Assembly (NCBI GenBank): GCA_024707265.1
Contig: JANQAB010000004.1
Span: forward strand, 682,001-746,000
DNA: 64,000 nucleotides
DNA from: Sporocytophaga sp.
GTDB taxonomy: Bacteria; Bacteroidota; Bacteroidia; Cytophagales; Cytophagaceae
Direction: 5' to 3'
Shown here: in pieces, positions 27,209 to 36,687 of the stretch
How positions within the stretch are numbered: position 1 is the stretch's first letter
Layout of the letters: the number at the start of each line of letters is the position of its first letter
The notes under the pieces: generated by a model
Seen by the model: the letters and a program-made list of their open reading frames with translations, nothing else
The model's database searches: none
Told to the model about the DNA's origin: nothing
Made by a program: the position numbers and the translations under genes

Positions 27209-27488
27209 ATGAATATTTACGTGGGAAACCTCAATGTTGAGGTGAACGAAGAACAACTCAGAGATCTTTTTCAAAGATTCGGACAAGTACAAAAAGTGAG
27301 ACTAATGAAAGACAAATATTCAGGAGTTTCCATGGGAACGGCATTTATTGAAATGTTAAATGACCGGGATTCAATGAAGGCAATCAACGGATTAAATAAT
27401 TTTAACCTTCAGGGAAGAAAAAATTGTAGTTAATAAAGCCCGCCCCAAAGCCCCTTTAAAAAAGAACAGTGGCGATAGTAACTGGTAA
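27209..27488 (+). CDS. RRM-type RNA-binding protein (frameshift in A6)
   Basis: The N-terminal frame gives MNIYVGNLNVEVNEEQLRDL with RNP2 (IYVGNL) and RNP1 region (MGTAFIEM), a single RNA-recognition motif. The frame ends early after LQGRKNCS, but removing one A from 27418-27423 continues IVVNKARPKAPLKKNSGDSN and W to a stop at 27486-27488, the normal ~92 residues for this family. Such small RRM proteins are common in Bacteroidota and often cold-induced. The next gene is a cold-shock protein, consistent with a cold-response pair. Confidence 0.82.
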
Positions 27489-27674
27489 GAAAATAAATTT
27501 TGAGGAATTTAATAATTGAAAATTGCAATATTTCGATTATCTTTTTATATTTACCAAAATATTAAAGCGAATTAGTATTTTTAGCACTTTATGTATTATT
27601 AAATCCACAGTCCTAAAAGTAAAATTCCACTTTAAAAACACAATCAGTTTAATAATTTATTTAACAATTTAATA

Positions 27675-27869
27675 ATGCAAAAAGGTGTAGTAAAATTTTT
27701 TAATAACTCAAAAGGATTTGGGTTTATTAAAACAGAAGGAACTGGTGAAGAAATCTTTGTTCACGTAAGTGGCTTAGCTGATCAAGTTCGTGAGAATGAT
27801 AAAGTAACATTTGAGGTTCGTCAAGGAAAAAAAGGTCCAAACGCGGTTAACGTGAAGATCGAAAAATAG
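27675..27869 (+). CDS. cold-shock protein (CspA family)
   Basis: 64 residues, the standard size. RNP1 is KGFGFIK and RNP2 IFVHVSGL, the nucleic-acid-binding strands of the OB fold. It binds single-stranded RNA and DNA and melts RNA structure. About 240 bases of AT-rich leader precede it (27489-27674 is non-coding), as is usual for temperature-regulated csp mRNAs. A strong terminator follows and a group II intron lies immediately behind it. Confidence 0.95.
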   Translation: MQKGVVKFFNNSKGFGFIKTEGTGEEIFVHVSGLADQVRENDKVTFEVRQGKKGPNAVNVKIEK

Positions 27870-27889
27870 ATATTTGTACCTGTTATTTT

Positions 27890-27920
27890 AAAAAGGCTGT
27901 ATGAATCATACAGCCTTTTT
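27890..27920 (+). terminator. intrinsic terminator of the cold-shock gene; intron target
   Basis: Stem aaaaaggctgtatg / catacagccttttt with a tiny loop and trailing T run. The group II intron begins six bases further on, as expected for introns that insert behind terminator hairpins. Confidence 0.88.
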
Positions 27921-27925
27921 TTATG

Positions 27926-29892
27926 GTGCGTCAGGCATATTTATTTTCTCTAGGGTGCAAGTCCCGAGTGCGGGTTGTAGTGCCTAGCATTAGCCAAAAG
28001 CAAGGGTGTCGTGGGTAACTGCGAATCTGAAGGAAGCTTACGGCAAACATTTGAGCTTACGAACAGAAACTGCATAAGAGGCAGATATTACATGGATAAT
28101 GTTGCCAAAGAAACAAAAGTCCGACACTACACAGAATGTAATAATGTAAATGCAGAAGCTACATGAATGGAAAGAAAATAAATTTACCCTGAGAGATCTT
28201 GTAATATGTTGGTAACGAGAGAAGCGCATCTCGAAGCGGCAACTAATAATAGGGATATTACTGGGTATTGCAAGAAGTCAGCAGAGGTCATAGTAGTGAA
28301 GGTAAACGAGCTTCGTGAAAAAAAAGCGGAGAGGTCTCACAGGAATCACGAAGGGCCGAATGTTAAAATTGGGTGGATATCAAGGAACTTAGAAAGCGAA
28401 AAAAAAAGTAAAAGCCGAAACACGTAAGAGAACTGCTTATATGAGGATAAGTCGGAAACTGAAAGTAGAATATAAGAGGAGCTTAGCCATACTAAGAAGA
28501 GATGATATTACACTCAGGATGCGTAAAAAATGAGTTTAAGTAAATGCTAGAAAATATATTAACCTTTAAGAACCTGGAAAAATCCCTTAAAGCGGTAGAA
28601 CGCAATAAAGGAGCCAGTGGGATAGATAATCAGCAGTTCGATAGCCTTCGACCTTTTATCTATACCCACTACCAGGCTTTACGGAAAAGTATTCTAGAAA
28701 GCAGTTACAAACCAAGTCCAGTAAGAAAGGTAGAGATACCCAAACCAGGAGGAATGAGAATGTTAGGTATTCCCACAGTCTTAGACAGGTTTATCCAGCA
28801 ATGTATTTACCAATTTTTAAGTCCGCTATACGAGATTGATTTTTCTCCCCGCAGTTATGGATTCAGGCCAGGAAAGAATGCTCATCAGGCAGTAAAGAAA
28901 GCCCAGGAATATTTGCAAAGAGGCTATACGTGGATAATCGAGCTTGACCTAGAGAAGTTCTTCGACAAGATGAATCACCAGAAACTGCTATGTCTTGTTT
29001 CAGAGAAGATAAGAGATATCCGGCTATTAAAATTAATAGGCTGCTATCTTCGGAGTGGTATAATGGAAGGAGGAGTAACAAGTCCCCGTAGTGAGGGAAC
29101 GCCACAAGGGAGTCCGTTAAGCCCCTTACTGTCTAATATTATGCTACACGAATTGGACAAAGAGTTACAAAGACGAGGGCTTAAATACGTAAGGTATGCG
29201 TATGACTGCAGTATCTATGTAAGAAGTGAAAAGTCAGCCAAACGAGTAGCAGAGAGTATCAGCAAATACATAGAAGACAAGCTACTCCTAAAAGTTAACA
29301 GATCGAAGACGAGAATCAGCCGTCCAAAAGAAAGCCAATTGCTAGGTTTTTCCTTTTACAAAATGAAAGGAGAATTCTTGATAAGACTAGGTGCTCAAAC
29401 ATTGAAAAGTATCAAGGAAACATGTAAGAAGATTACAAGTTCAAGAGACGCGACAGCTGAAAGTATCAAACTCAAGAAACTGGATGATATAATTAGAGGT
29501 TGGGTAAACTATTTTAAGATAGCACAAGCTATGATTAAATTGGAAGAACTTGACGAGCAGATCAGAACACGTTTGCGTATAGCAAAATGGCGTAATTGGA
29601 AGCGGATAAGGACCAAAATAAGTAATCTGATCAAACTAGGAGTGTCAAAGTCAAAGGCTTACCAGTGGGGTAACACAAGCAAAGGCCCGTGTAGAATAGC
29701 ACATAGTCCAATACTTAAAAGAACCCTTACCAAAAGCTTCTGGAAGAAACAGGGATACCAAGGTTTTTCTTACTATTACAGACAAACTCAAGGACAGCCA
29801 TCTATGTTTTAACAAACCGCCGTATACCAGACCGGTACGTACGGTGGTGTGAGAGGACAAATAGCCCAATAAGGGCTATTTTCCTACTCGAT
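27926..29892 (+). mobile_element. group II intron, probably bacterial class C
   Basis: The 5' edge GTGCG fits the group II consensus. Bases 27960-28540 are structured non-coding RNA (domain I onward), followed by an RT ORF. After the ORF, 29816-29848 has a domain V-like hairpin (ccgccgtatacc ... ggtacgtacggtgg). Bases 29859-29881 form a domain VI-like stem (aatagccc aata agggctatt). The element ends near ctactcgat. Insertion right behind a rho-independent terminator and an RT without an endonuclease domain both point to class C. Exact ends are inferred. The neighbours are not interrupted. Confidence 0.82.
28544..29812 (+). CDS. group II intron reverse transcriptase/maturase with altered active site (YAYD)
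   Basis: 422 residues: RT blocks (GASGIDNQQF; PKPGGMRMLGIPTVLDRFIQ; IELDLEKFFD; GTPQGSPLSPLLSNIMLHEL), then maturase domain X and a C-terminal segment RIAHSPILKRTLTKSFW. No HNH endonuclease domain. The catalytic box normally reads YADD; here it is YAYDCSIYV (codons tat gcg tat gac), so the first metal-binding aspartate is tyrosine. The other catalytic aspartate (LDLEKFFD) is intact. Reverse transcription, hence mobility, is probably lost, while maturase function for splicing could remain. A GAT-to-TAT change is one base, so sequencing error is possible. Confidence 0.92.
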   Translation: MLENILTFKNLEKSLKAVERNKGASGIDNQQFDSLRPFIYTHYQALRKSILESSYKPSPVRKVEIPKPGGMRMLGIPTVLDRFIQQCIYQFLSPLYEIDFSPRSYGFRPGKNAHQAVKKAQEYLQRGYTWIIELDLEKFFDKMNHQKLLCLVSEKIRDIRLLKLIGCYLRSGIMEGGVTSPRSEGTPQGSPLSPLLSNIMLHELDKELQRRGLKYVRYAYDCSIYVRSEKSAKRVAESISKYIEDKLLLKVNRSKTRISRPKESQLLGFSFYKMKGEFLIRLGAQTLKSIKETCKKITSSRDATAESIKLKKLDDIIRGWVNYFKIAQAMIKLEELDEQIRTRLRIAKWRNWKRIRTKISNLIKLGVSKSKAYQWGNTSKGPCRIAHSPILKRTLTKSFWKKQGYQGFSYYYRQTQGQPSMF

Positions 29893-29943
29893 TTTTTTTT
29901 ATTTAAAATTTACTTTTCTTTTTTTGTTATTCTATCAGGTTTT

Positions 29944-30933
29944 ATGAATCATCTCTTTCCGGAGCATATTGTCAATCTGAGTCTTCCACCTGATCAACGG
30001 TGGGCTTTTTTGAATGAATATAAAGAAGCTATAAATGATCTGCTTCTGTGCTATTTAAACGATTTTGATGGAGCCGACTTTATTTTTGATAATATTGAGC
30101 TATTCAAGAATGCTATCATTTCAGAAGAGTATCTGCAGGAAATAGATTTTATCGCTTCTATTTCAAATTTTTCATCGAACGAGGTTTTGATTGCCAATTT
30201 GTATTATGATATTCTAAAATTTTACTTTGGGTGCACTGCTTTTGCTGTAAGTAACAGTCAATCGGTATTGCATGCGAGAAATCTGGACTGGCATACAGAA
30301 AATAATTTGCTTGGAAAGCATACTCAAATTTTTAATTTTCAGCAGGATGGAAAAACGCTTTTTAAAACTGTTGGATGGCCAGGATTTGTAGGAACTTTGT
30401 CAGGCGTCAGCCCTGGTAAATTTTCTCTTACATTGAACGCCGTTTTAAGCGGAGATCTCCCTGAAATTGCGACCCCTGTTTCATTCTTATTAAGAGATAT
30501 TTTAACCTCCTCCAATACCTTTCAGGAAGCCAGAGATATACTCGAAAATGCTAAAATTGCCAGTGACTGTCTGATTTTGCTCTCAGGAATAGCTGCAGAT
30601 GAAAAAAATGTAATTGAAAGAACACCAACCAGATTTGCTACAAGGGCATCCGAGTGTGATTATATAATAGTCACTAATGATTATAAGAAAATTCAGAGTT
30701 TTACATCTGAAAATAGCAGCATTCTTCAGACAACATCATGTGGACGATTTGAAAGGACTGAATCTCTTTTAAAGAAAGCAATACCTGGTCATTTGGAAGA
30801 ATGCATGCAAATCTTGCGGGATGAGGGTGTAAAGATGAATATAACTGTTCAGCAAATGGTATTCGACAATAAAACCGGTGACATCTATATATCTGCAGAT
30901 GGCAAGGAAATAACCAATAGAAATGTAACCTAA
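29944..30933 (+). CDS. acid ceramidase/NAAA-like Ntn hydrolase
   Basis: 329 residues. FGCTAFAVSNSQSVLHARNLDW holds the key pattern: Cys97 would become the N-terminal nucleophile after self-cleavage, with Arg112 and Asp115 in the HARNLDW motif. The rest fits the NAAA-beta/choloylglycine-hydrolase-like core (GWPGFVGTLSGVSPGKFSLT). The family hydrolyses amide bonds of N-acylethanolamines, ceramides or similar lipids. No signal peptide is seen, so it would act in the cytoplasm, unlike the lysosomal relatives. Sphingolipids are common in Bacteroidota, which makes an N-acyl lipid substrate plausible (inference). Confidence 0.8.
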   Translation: MNHLFPEHIVNLSLPPDQRWAFLNEYKEAINDLLLCYLNDFDGADFIFDNIELFKNAIISEEYLQEIDFIASISNFSSNEVLIANLYYDILKFYFGCTAFAVSNSQSVLHARNLDWHTENNLLGKHTQIFNFQQDGKTLFKTVGWPGFVGTLSGVSPGKFSLTLNAVLSGDLPEIATPVSFLLRDILTSSNTFQEARDILENAKIASDCLILLSGIAADEKNVIERTPTRFATRASECDYIIVTNDYKKIQSFTSENSSILQTTSCGRFERTESLLKKAIPGHLEECMQILRDEGVKMNITVQQMVFDNKTGDIYISADGKEITNRNVT

Positions 30934-30943
30934 CTAAAACGAC

Positions 30944-30973
30944 AAAAGGAACTGATAGGGTCAGTTCCTTTGT
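30944..30973. terminator. bidirectional terminator between convergent genes
   Basis: Stem aaaggaactga / tcagttccttt with a five-base loop, lying between the NAAA-like gene and the PAS sensor gene. Confidence 0.75.
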
Positions 30974-31004
30974 CTGATAAAACAACTCTAAACTAAACTA
31001 AATC

Positions 31005-33274
31005 TTATTTCTTATTATTTTTTTTGGCTGCCATTAATTCAGTAACATCTTTGGAGAAACATGCTACTGCGAAGATTTCTCCGGTGTCATCCCGTAAAGG
31101 AGCATAATTGGAAGCGTAGTAGGTGATTTTATTATCCTGGGGATATTCTGTTATGATTTCAAAATTTTCGCCTTTAAATGCTCGTTGGTAAACCTCGATC
31201 TGGTTTTGTTTTGTTTTTTCATCCTGAAATAGATTCATAAGATCAAAGCCCTTGAGATCGGTAATTCCAGCAGCTTCAAGACCTTCTGAAAATGATTTGT
31301 TCCAGTCGATGATGCAATAATTTTTATTTACTGTAAATATGCTGTCCTTAGGCACATTTATCAGTTCTTTTAAATATTTCTCTTTCTTCTGGACGTCCTG
31401 TAGAATACGTTGCATTTCTTCCTGGGTTGCAGCAAGCTCTTCCATATTTTGACGAAGTTCTTCTTCCTGAGCTAAAAGTTCCTTAGATTTCAATTCACTT
31501 TCATCCAGCAGTTTTTCCGACTGTTTCTGTACTGCGATTAATTTTGTAATGTCTTTACCAAAGCTTGCTACTGCAAAGATTTTATTGTTTTTATCGTGTA
31601 ATGGGGCAAGGTTTGTTGTGATATAGATCTTCCCACCATTATTATCGTCATATTCATTCGTAATCTCAAAGTTTTCCCCCTTAAAAGCTCTTTCATATAA
31701 AGCTATTTGTTTTTGTTTTTCATCCTCTGTTGGGAATAAATCGAGGAACGGAAAGCCTTTTAGATCTATATTGCCTGCAAAAGCTTCAAGTGCCAATGAA
31801 AAAGATTTATTATAGCTCAAAATTTTATAATCCTTGTCAACAGTAAATATTGTATCCTTAGGCACATTGATCAATTCAGTAAGATAACTTTCTTTTTTCT
31901 CTTACCTCGTTCAGAATTCTCTCCATTTCTTCCTGAGTGGTAGAAAGCTCTTCCATATTCTGACGAAGCTCCTCTTCCTGCGCCATAAGTTCCTCTGATT
32001 TCTGACGTGATTCATTCAGCAATTGTTCTGTCTGTTTTTGAGCACTCATCAACGCCGTTACATCTTTACCAAAGCAAGCTACAGCATAAATTTCGCCATA
32101 TTTATTATAAATAGGAGCCAGGTTTGTAGTAAAATAGGATCTCACTCCATTGTTGTCATACTCATTAGTTTCTTCAAAGTTTTCCCCAGCAAATGCTCTT
32201 GCATACATAGCTTTTTGCCTCTCTTTTTCATTCTGGTCCGGAAATAAGGAAAGGAAATCAAATCCTTTAAATTCCATTTTTCCTGTCATTGCTTCTATGC
32301 CATCTGAAAAAGCTTTGTTGCAACTAATAATTTTAAAATTCTTATCTACAGTAAATATGCTGTCTTTAGGTACATTGATTAATTCATTCAGATAACTTTC
32401 TTTTTCCTGAGCTTGATTTAGAACACGCTTCATTTCTTCCTGAGTAGCAGAAAGTTCTTCCATGTTTTGTCTCACTTCCTCTTCCTGCTCCCTTAATTGC
32501 TGGGTTTGCTCTTGTGTATCCTGAAGGAGCTTATTGGTACGTTGATTGATTTTAACAGCCTTTACTGTCGAGGCAATACTTTCTCCAAGCCTTTCTACAA
32601 ACTCAATCTGATATTTTTTAAATAAGGAAAAAGAGGCAATTTCAAGTACACCAAGTACCTGATCATCTAACTTTAATGGAACAATCAAAAGATTTCTTGC
32701 AGAACCTTCTCCTAATCCAGAGGTAATTCTTAGATAACTTTCAGGGATTTCTGTCATGAATATAGTTTCTTTTTCCATCACAGCCTGTCCTGCAAGACCT
32801 TCACCTATATCTATTCTCTGGTTAATGTATTTTTTTTCTTTCAAATGCATAACAAGCTTTTATCTCTAAATAGATGTCCTGTTCATCATTATCATTAATG
32901 ATATATAACGCACCCTGATTGGCTTCCAGATATTTAATCAGATTTCTGATGATATCATCTGTAAGCTCATTCATGTCATTGTTTTTTGACCTCAGGATAT
33001 CAATAAACCTCGCCAGTCCTTCTGTAACCCAGTTTCTTTCCTTTTCTTCAATAGCATAGTTCTTCAACTGATTTCTGAGGCTTACAAGCGAAGCACTCAA
33101 GGCATTTTCTGAGCCTGATTCTTCGTTGAACTGATACTCAATATTGAGATTTCCTTTTTCTATTTCTTTGACAAATTCTGAAGCGGCTACAATTTGTGCT
33201 TCTAGCGCAGTTACTCTCTCTTCGAGTTCTTTTGTTTTAGAATTGGTGGTTTTGCTGAAAACTGAAATATTCAT
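31005..33274 (-). CDS. cytoplasmic GAF/multi-PAS signalling protein, no kinase domain (two frameshifts)
   Basis: Three frames join into one 755-residue protein when one T is removed from the T8 at 32830-32837 and one from the T6 at 31893-31898. Order: coiled coil (~1-50, KTKELEERVTALEAQIV), a linker, a GAF domain (~110-260, KYINQRIDIGEGLAGQAVME), then three PAS domains. Each PAS is introduced by a near-identical coiled coil (EEELRQNMEELxxTQEEM) and opens INVPKDSIFTVxK. No membrane segment, kinase or methyl-accepting region is seen, so it must signal by protein contact. The repeated PAS units arose by internal duplication. Partner unknown. Confidence 0.82.
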
Positions 33275-33605
33275 CTGGTGTTAAAATAAATATTGATAAT
33301 TTAAAGAAAAAGTACCTTTTCAATACATTCATGATTTGAATCATATTGCATTGAAGAAGTCTGTATTTAATTGTAAATCTTTATACGCTAAATCTGAAAA
33401 TAGTTTTCTCATCGCATAGAATATTACATTAAACGACCAATTTTTATATTAAGTATTGATTTTTTTTAATAGGGTTTTTACTTTATTTATATTCAGGATT
33501 TTGTAATTTTTGATCATTTTATTTATACTTTTACATCAATACTATCGTATATAATAAATGATTTTGAACCTTAGTAGCTAATAAAAGGTTTAATAATCCG
33601 ATACT
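33275..33605. other. non-coding divergent promoter region
   Basis: AT-rich gap between the PAS sensor gene and the small cysteine-containing protein gene; no ORF or strong hairpin seen. Confidence 0.4.
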
Positions 33606-33989
33606 ATGTATTTCAAAAGAGTTATAAATATCGTTCTTGTATTTGCACTTCTTATCTCAGTGATAGGAGTGACGACTACCAGTGCTATTTGTAAATACAA
33701 GACCGGAAATAACATTGTATGTAAAAGTGCTGAAAAGAAATGTTGCAAGAATGCCAATGAAAGCAACAATTGTTGTGAGTTTAAATCAGAACTTAAAAAG
33801 CTTGATGCAGATCTTTTAAGACAGGGAAATTTTGATAGCATCCCTGATATAATTTTCTTTGCTGCAGCTTATTTTTATATAGCATTTGAATATTTACATG
33901 TTGAGGACGATCATGTCCATTTTTTTAATTACAGTCCGCCTCTTATTACTCAGGATCTATCGGTCCTTCATCAGGTATTTAGAATTTAG
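33606..33989 (+). CDS. small exported Cys/His protein, HYC_CC_PP-like
   Basis: 127 residues. A hydrophobic N-terminus (MYFKRVINIVLVFALLISVI) is a signal peptide or anchor. Then come clustered cysteines (CKSAEKKCCKNANESNNCC), a hydrophobic stretch, and HVHFFNYSPPLITQDLSVLH. The CC pairs and the C-terminal PP-x3-QD-x-SVL pattern fit a small Bacteroidota family often found near copper or heavy-metal genes. Metal binding is inference. The next gene encodes another exported cysteine-rich protein, which supports a metal theme. Confidence 0.6.
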   Translation: MYFKRVINIVLVFALLISVIGVTTTSAICKYKTGNNIVCKSAEKKCCKNANESNNCCEFKSELKKLDADLLRQGNFDSIPDIIFFAAAYFYIAFEYLHVEDDHVHFFNYSPPLITQDLSVLHQVFRI

Positions 33990-34143
33990 GATTAGAGTTT
34001 TATCTGAATCCGCATCAATAAGCATTGCTATTGCTCATATGTTTATGAGGCATTATCAGTAAGATATTATCAATGTTGCGGATACATTGCTTGTACAGGC
34101 AACTATTAATAAAATCAATCTAATACTTTAAATTTAAATCAAG

Positions 34144-34455
34144 ATGAAAAATCATATTTTAATTGCTCTTTTAGGTTTCTTCCTTTCCTTTGCTAATCAT
34201 TCATTTGCAAATGCTCTTGTTGATGATAAGCCTGAGTGCTGCAAAAAGAAAATGGAATGTTGTAAGAAAGATAAGGATTGCTGCAAAAAGGGAGAAAGTA
34301 AAGCATGCTGTGCAACTGCAGAAGCCTGTAAAGACGGATCTTGCTGTAAAGATGGGGTTTGCAAAAAGGGAGATGCAAAATGCTGCAAAGAAAAATCTGA
34401 AGCTTGCTGCAAACATGAAGGCAAAAAAAAGAAAAAAGATAAGTGCTGTAAGTAA
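34144..34455 (+). CDS. exported cysteine-rich CC-repeat protein
   Basis: 103 residues. Signal peptide MKNHILIALLGFFLSFANHS, cleaved around FANA. The remainder is about one quarter cysteine and one third lysine, with nine CC pairs in the pattern CCKK...CCKKDKDCCKKGE...CCK, and it ends KKKKKDKCCK. No fold is recognisable; it resembles a metallothionein-like or metal-sequestering peptide, exported to the periplasm or outside. In an oxidising compartment the CC pairs might instead form disulfides. A 30-bp perfect palindromic terminator follows. The neighbour upstream is also cysteine-rich. Confidence 0.75.
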   Translation: MKNHILIALLGFFLSFANHSFANALVDDKPECCKKKMECCKKDKDCCKKGESKACCATAEACKDGSCCKDGVCKKGDAKCCKEKSEACCKHEGKKKKKDKCCK

Positions 34456-34461
34456 ATGATA

Positions 34462-34491
34462 AAAAAGCCCCCGACATGTCGGGGGCTTTTT
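34462..34491 (+). terminator. strong palindromic terminator
   Basis: A 30-bp perfect palindrome (aaaaagcccccgaca and its complement) followed by more T, just past the stop at 34455. Confidence 0.92.
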
Positions 34492-34569
34492 ATTTTTTTA
34501 CTCTAATAAAAACTCAATAAGAAATCCTTTAACTTTGATTTTATATAGTTATAAAATCAAAGTTTTTAC

Positions 34570-35455
34570 ATGTCCACTGAAAATAATAAAAATCAGAATC
34601 TGTTTCTTGTTGGATTAGTGGTTAGTATGTTTTGCTGGGGCTTAAGCTGGACATCGGGAAAGATTATGGCAGGTTATGGGAATCCTTTGAATATTACGCT
34701 TTACCGCTTCTTTGTAACATTTATTTCATTATTTATAATAGTTTGGTTTACTGGAGAGAAGCTTAGTATTCTCAGAAAGGGCTTGCCGGATCTTACTTGT
34801 GCTTCCTTATTAATCGCCCTTTATACATACTTGTTTTTTAAAGGTCTTTCATTGGGAAAGGCGGGAGCGGGGGGAGTGTTGGTTACTACCTTAAACCCGA
34901 TCATTTCTTATGTTATAATGCTTGTTTATTCCAAAAGAAAACCCGGGAAATATGAAATAATCGGACTTGCAATTGGTCTTGTTGCAGGGGCATTCTTGCT
35001 ACAGGTCTGGAATAACTGGCATAAAATCTGGAATGCCGGCAATAGTTATTTTGTTATGGCCACTTTTACCTGGGCCTTCTTGAGCTTATTTACTGCGAGA
35101 TCAGGACGTTATGGATCGCCTATAGCTTTTAGTCTTTGGATGTATGGTTTATGCACAGTTATCATAGCTTTGATTGCTGACTACCGGGAAAGCATTGAAG
35201 TGTTTAACAGAATAGATTTCATTTTCTGGATAAATCTTTTTTTCAGTGCCACTGTCACAACGGCTCTGGCTACAACGTTTTTTCTTTGTCGCTACTTCAA
35301 GATTAGGTGCCGGCAAAGCCAGTACTTTTATATTCCTGGTACCGTTTTCTGCCGCTTTGGGCTCATGGATTTTCTTAAAAGAAGTTCCGGAAATCCACAC
35401 GATCATTGGGGGATTTCTTGGAATATTCGCTGTTTACATGATAAACAGAAAATAG
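34570..35455 (+). CDS. EamA/DMT-family transporter (frameshift in T6)
   Basis: Ten membrane segments in two EamA repeats. The first repeat starts LFLVGLVVSMFCWGLSWTSG; the second runs from YFVMATFTWAFLSLFTARSG. The frame breaks in the T6 at 35278-35283. Removing one T leads into FVATSRLGAGKASTFIFLVP and EVPEIHTIIGGFLGIFAVYM, giving the usual 294 residues. Family members are inner-membrane exporters of amino acids, nucleotides or other metabolites; the substrate cannot be told. Confidence 0.85.
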
Positions 35456-35495
35456 AATGCTTTAGAATATAAAATAGGATAACAAAGACTTAAAA

Positions 35496-35527
35496 ATTGA
35501 AAACTCCCGACAAAAGGAGCTTTTCTA
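35496..35527 (+). terminator. weak terminator-like hairpin
   Basis: Short stem (aaaactcc / ggagctttt, loop cgacaaaa) with trailing T-rich sequence, after the EamA gene. Confidence 0.4.
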
Positions 35528-35589
35528 TTTTGTATTAATAATACTTATATATGATCTCTTCAATATTTTCACTCAGAGGGTAGTATATT

Positions 35590-36552
35590 TTAAATGCATT
35601 TGAACTGGAGTTTTTTTACCTTTTTAGGAGTGGGAATATCACTTCCTGTGTATCTATAGCCTGCTTCAATATCTATTATTTCCGGACCAGCGTTCAGGGC
35701 AAGCTTTATATCTGTTTTAATACATGAATGACCACTCACAAGTACATAAGGACCAGCTTTTGTTTCACCGTAACTTTTCCATAAGTAATCTTCCTTCATG
35801 AAGATTATATAATCATTATATCCTATTAACGTTTTACTTGATTCTATAACATTTTTGACAGATGAACCTTTGAATACAGGTTCAGATATTCCTGATAATC
35901 TCATAGACATCCCAATCCATCCCCCTGTAGATTTCCAGGTTCTTTTCTGAAAAAAGCTTTTCTCTCTTACTTCTCCGCTAGTATGTTTTACTGAAAGTTT
36001 TCCTGTAAGAGTGGTTTGAACCGAATCTTTATATAGGGCTGTTCCAATAGGTTGAGCTGCCTGCCAATAATGACCACCTGAGATATTCATAAGTGTTACA
36101 GTTCCGTTTATAGAGATCGTTTGTTCGGAGTCTGTAATTTTTACATTAAAATCTTTAAATGTAATGCTGCATTCAGCATCCTTTTCCCCATAACTATTTC
36201 CTTTTTTCAATTGAATTGAAACGTATCCTTTTTTTATTTTTTTATTGCAGGTAATTTTATCATCATAATAGAGATTGTAAATCTTTTTATTATTACTGTT
36301 AACGGTTGCTGAATCAACTCTAAGTATACCGCAGGGCAAAATATATGAACTCTCATTTTTTCCTATCTTATAACCTATAAAATCTGTTATATCCAATATG
36401 ATCTGGTTAGTCTCATCAGAAGCAGATCGGTCGTCTTGTTTTAACTGAGAAGGTACTGATTTTGCTGGTCCTGTTTCTTCTTTTGTACAAGAAAGTATAA
36501 CTGGAAGACAGAGAAGTAAATATAAGAAACTGAAGTAATTTGATTTTTTCAT
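35590..36552 (-). CDS. lipoprotein, paralogue of the next gene
   Basis: 320 residues from ATG 36552 (MKKSNYFSFLYLLLCLPVIL, lipobox before Cys22); a longer start at 36579 would spoil the signal. After a polar linker comes an all-beta region in two parts: SYILPCGILRVDSATVNSNN onward and TISINGTVTLMNISGGHYW onward. The upstream neighbour shares the same order of motifs (DLPCGVVKFDS; VTVNGTITVTNITGGYIW; VREK/RxxFxQRTWxSTxGW), so the pair arose by tandem duplication. Probably outer-membrane anchored; function unknown. Confidence 0.75.
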   Translation of the reverse strand: MKKSNYFSFLYLLLCLPVILSCTKEETGPAKSVPSQLKQDDRSASDETNQIILDITDFIGYKIGKNESSYILPCGILRVDSATVNSNNKKIYNLYYDDKITCNKKIKKGYVSIQLKKGNSYGEKDAECSITFKDFNVKITDSEQTISINGTVTLMNISGGHYWQAAQPIGTALYKDSVQTTLTGKLSVKHTSGEVREKSFFQKRTWKSTGGWIGMSMRLSGISEPVFKGSSVKNVIESSKTLIGYNDYIIFMKEDYLWKSYGETKAGPYVLVSGHSCIKTDIKLALNAGPEIIDIEAGYRYTGSDIPTPKKVKKLQFKCI

Positions 36553-36636
36553 AAATGGTTCATCAAACCCGGTTTTCATTAGGTACGTTTACCATACCTT
36601 AAAAGTTTGGTATAAATACTTCAAGTGGTGGAAAAA

Positions 36637-36671
36637 TAAAAGAGCCTTCCTGTTTCTGGAAGGCCCTTTTG
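36637..36671 (-). terminator. terminator between the paired lipoprotein genes
   Basis: Stem aaaag-a-gccttcc / ggaaggc-c-ctttt with loop tgtttct; sits 17 bases past the minus-strand stop at 36688. Confidence 0.75.
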
Positions 36672-36687
36672 TAATGATTGGTTTTAG

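Noticed and set aside
34190..34477. Several open frames on both strands over the cysteine-rich gene
   Set aside because: Repetitive tgc/aaa composition keeps all frames open; only the frame at 34144 has a signal peptide and a matching terminator.
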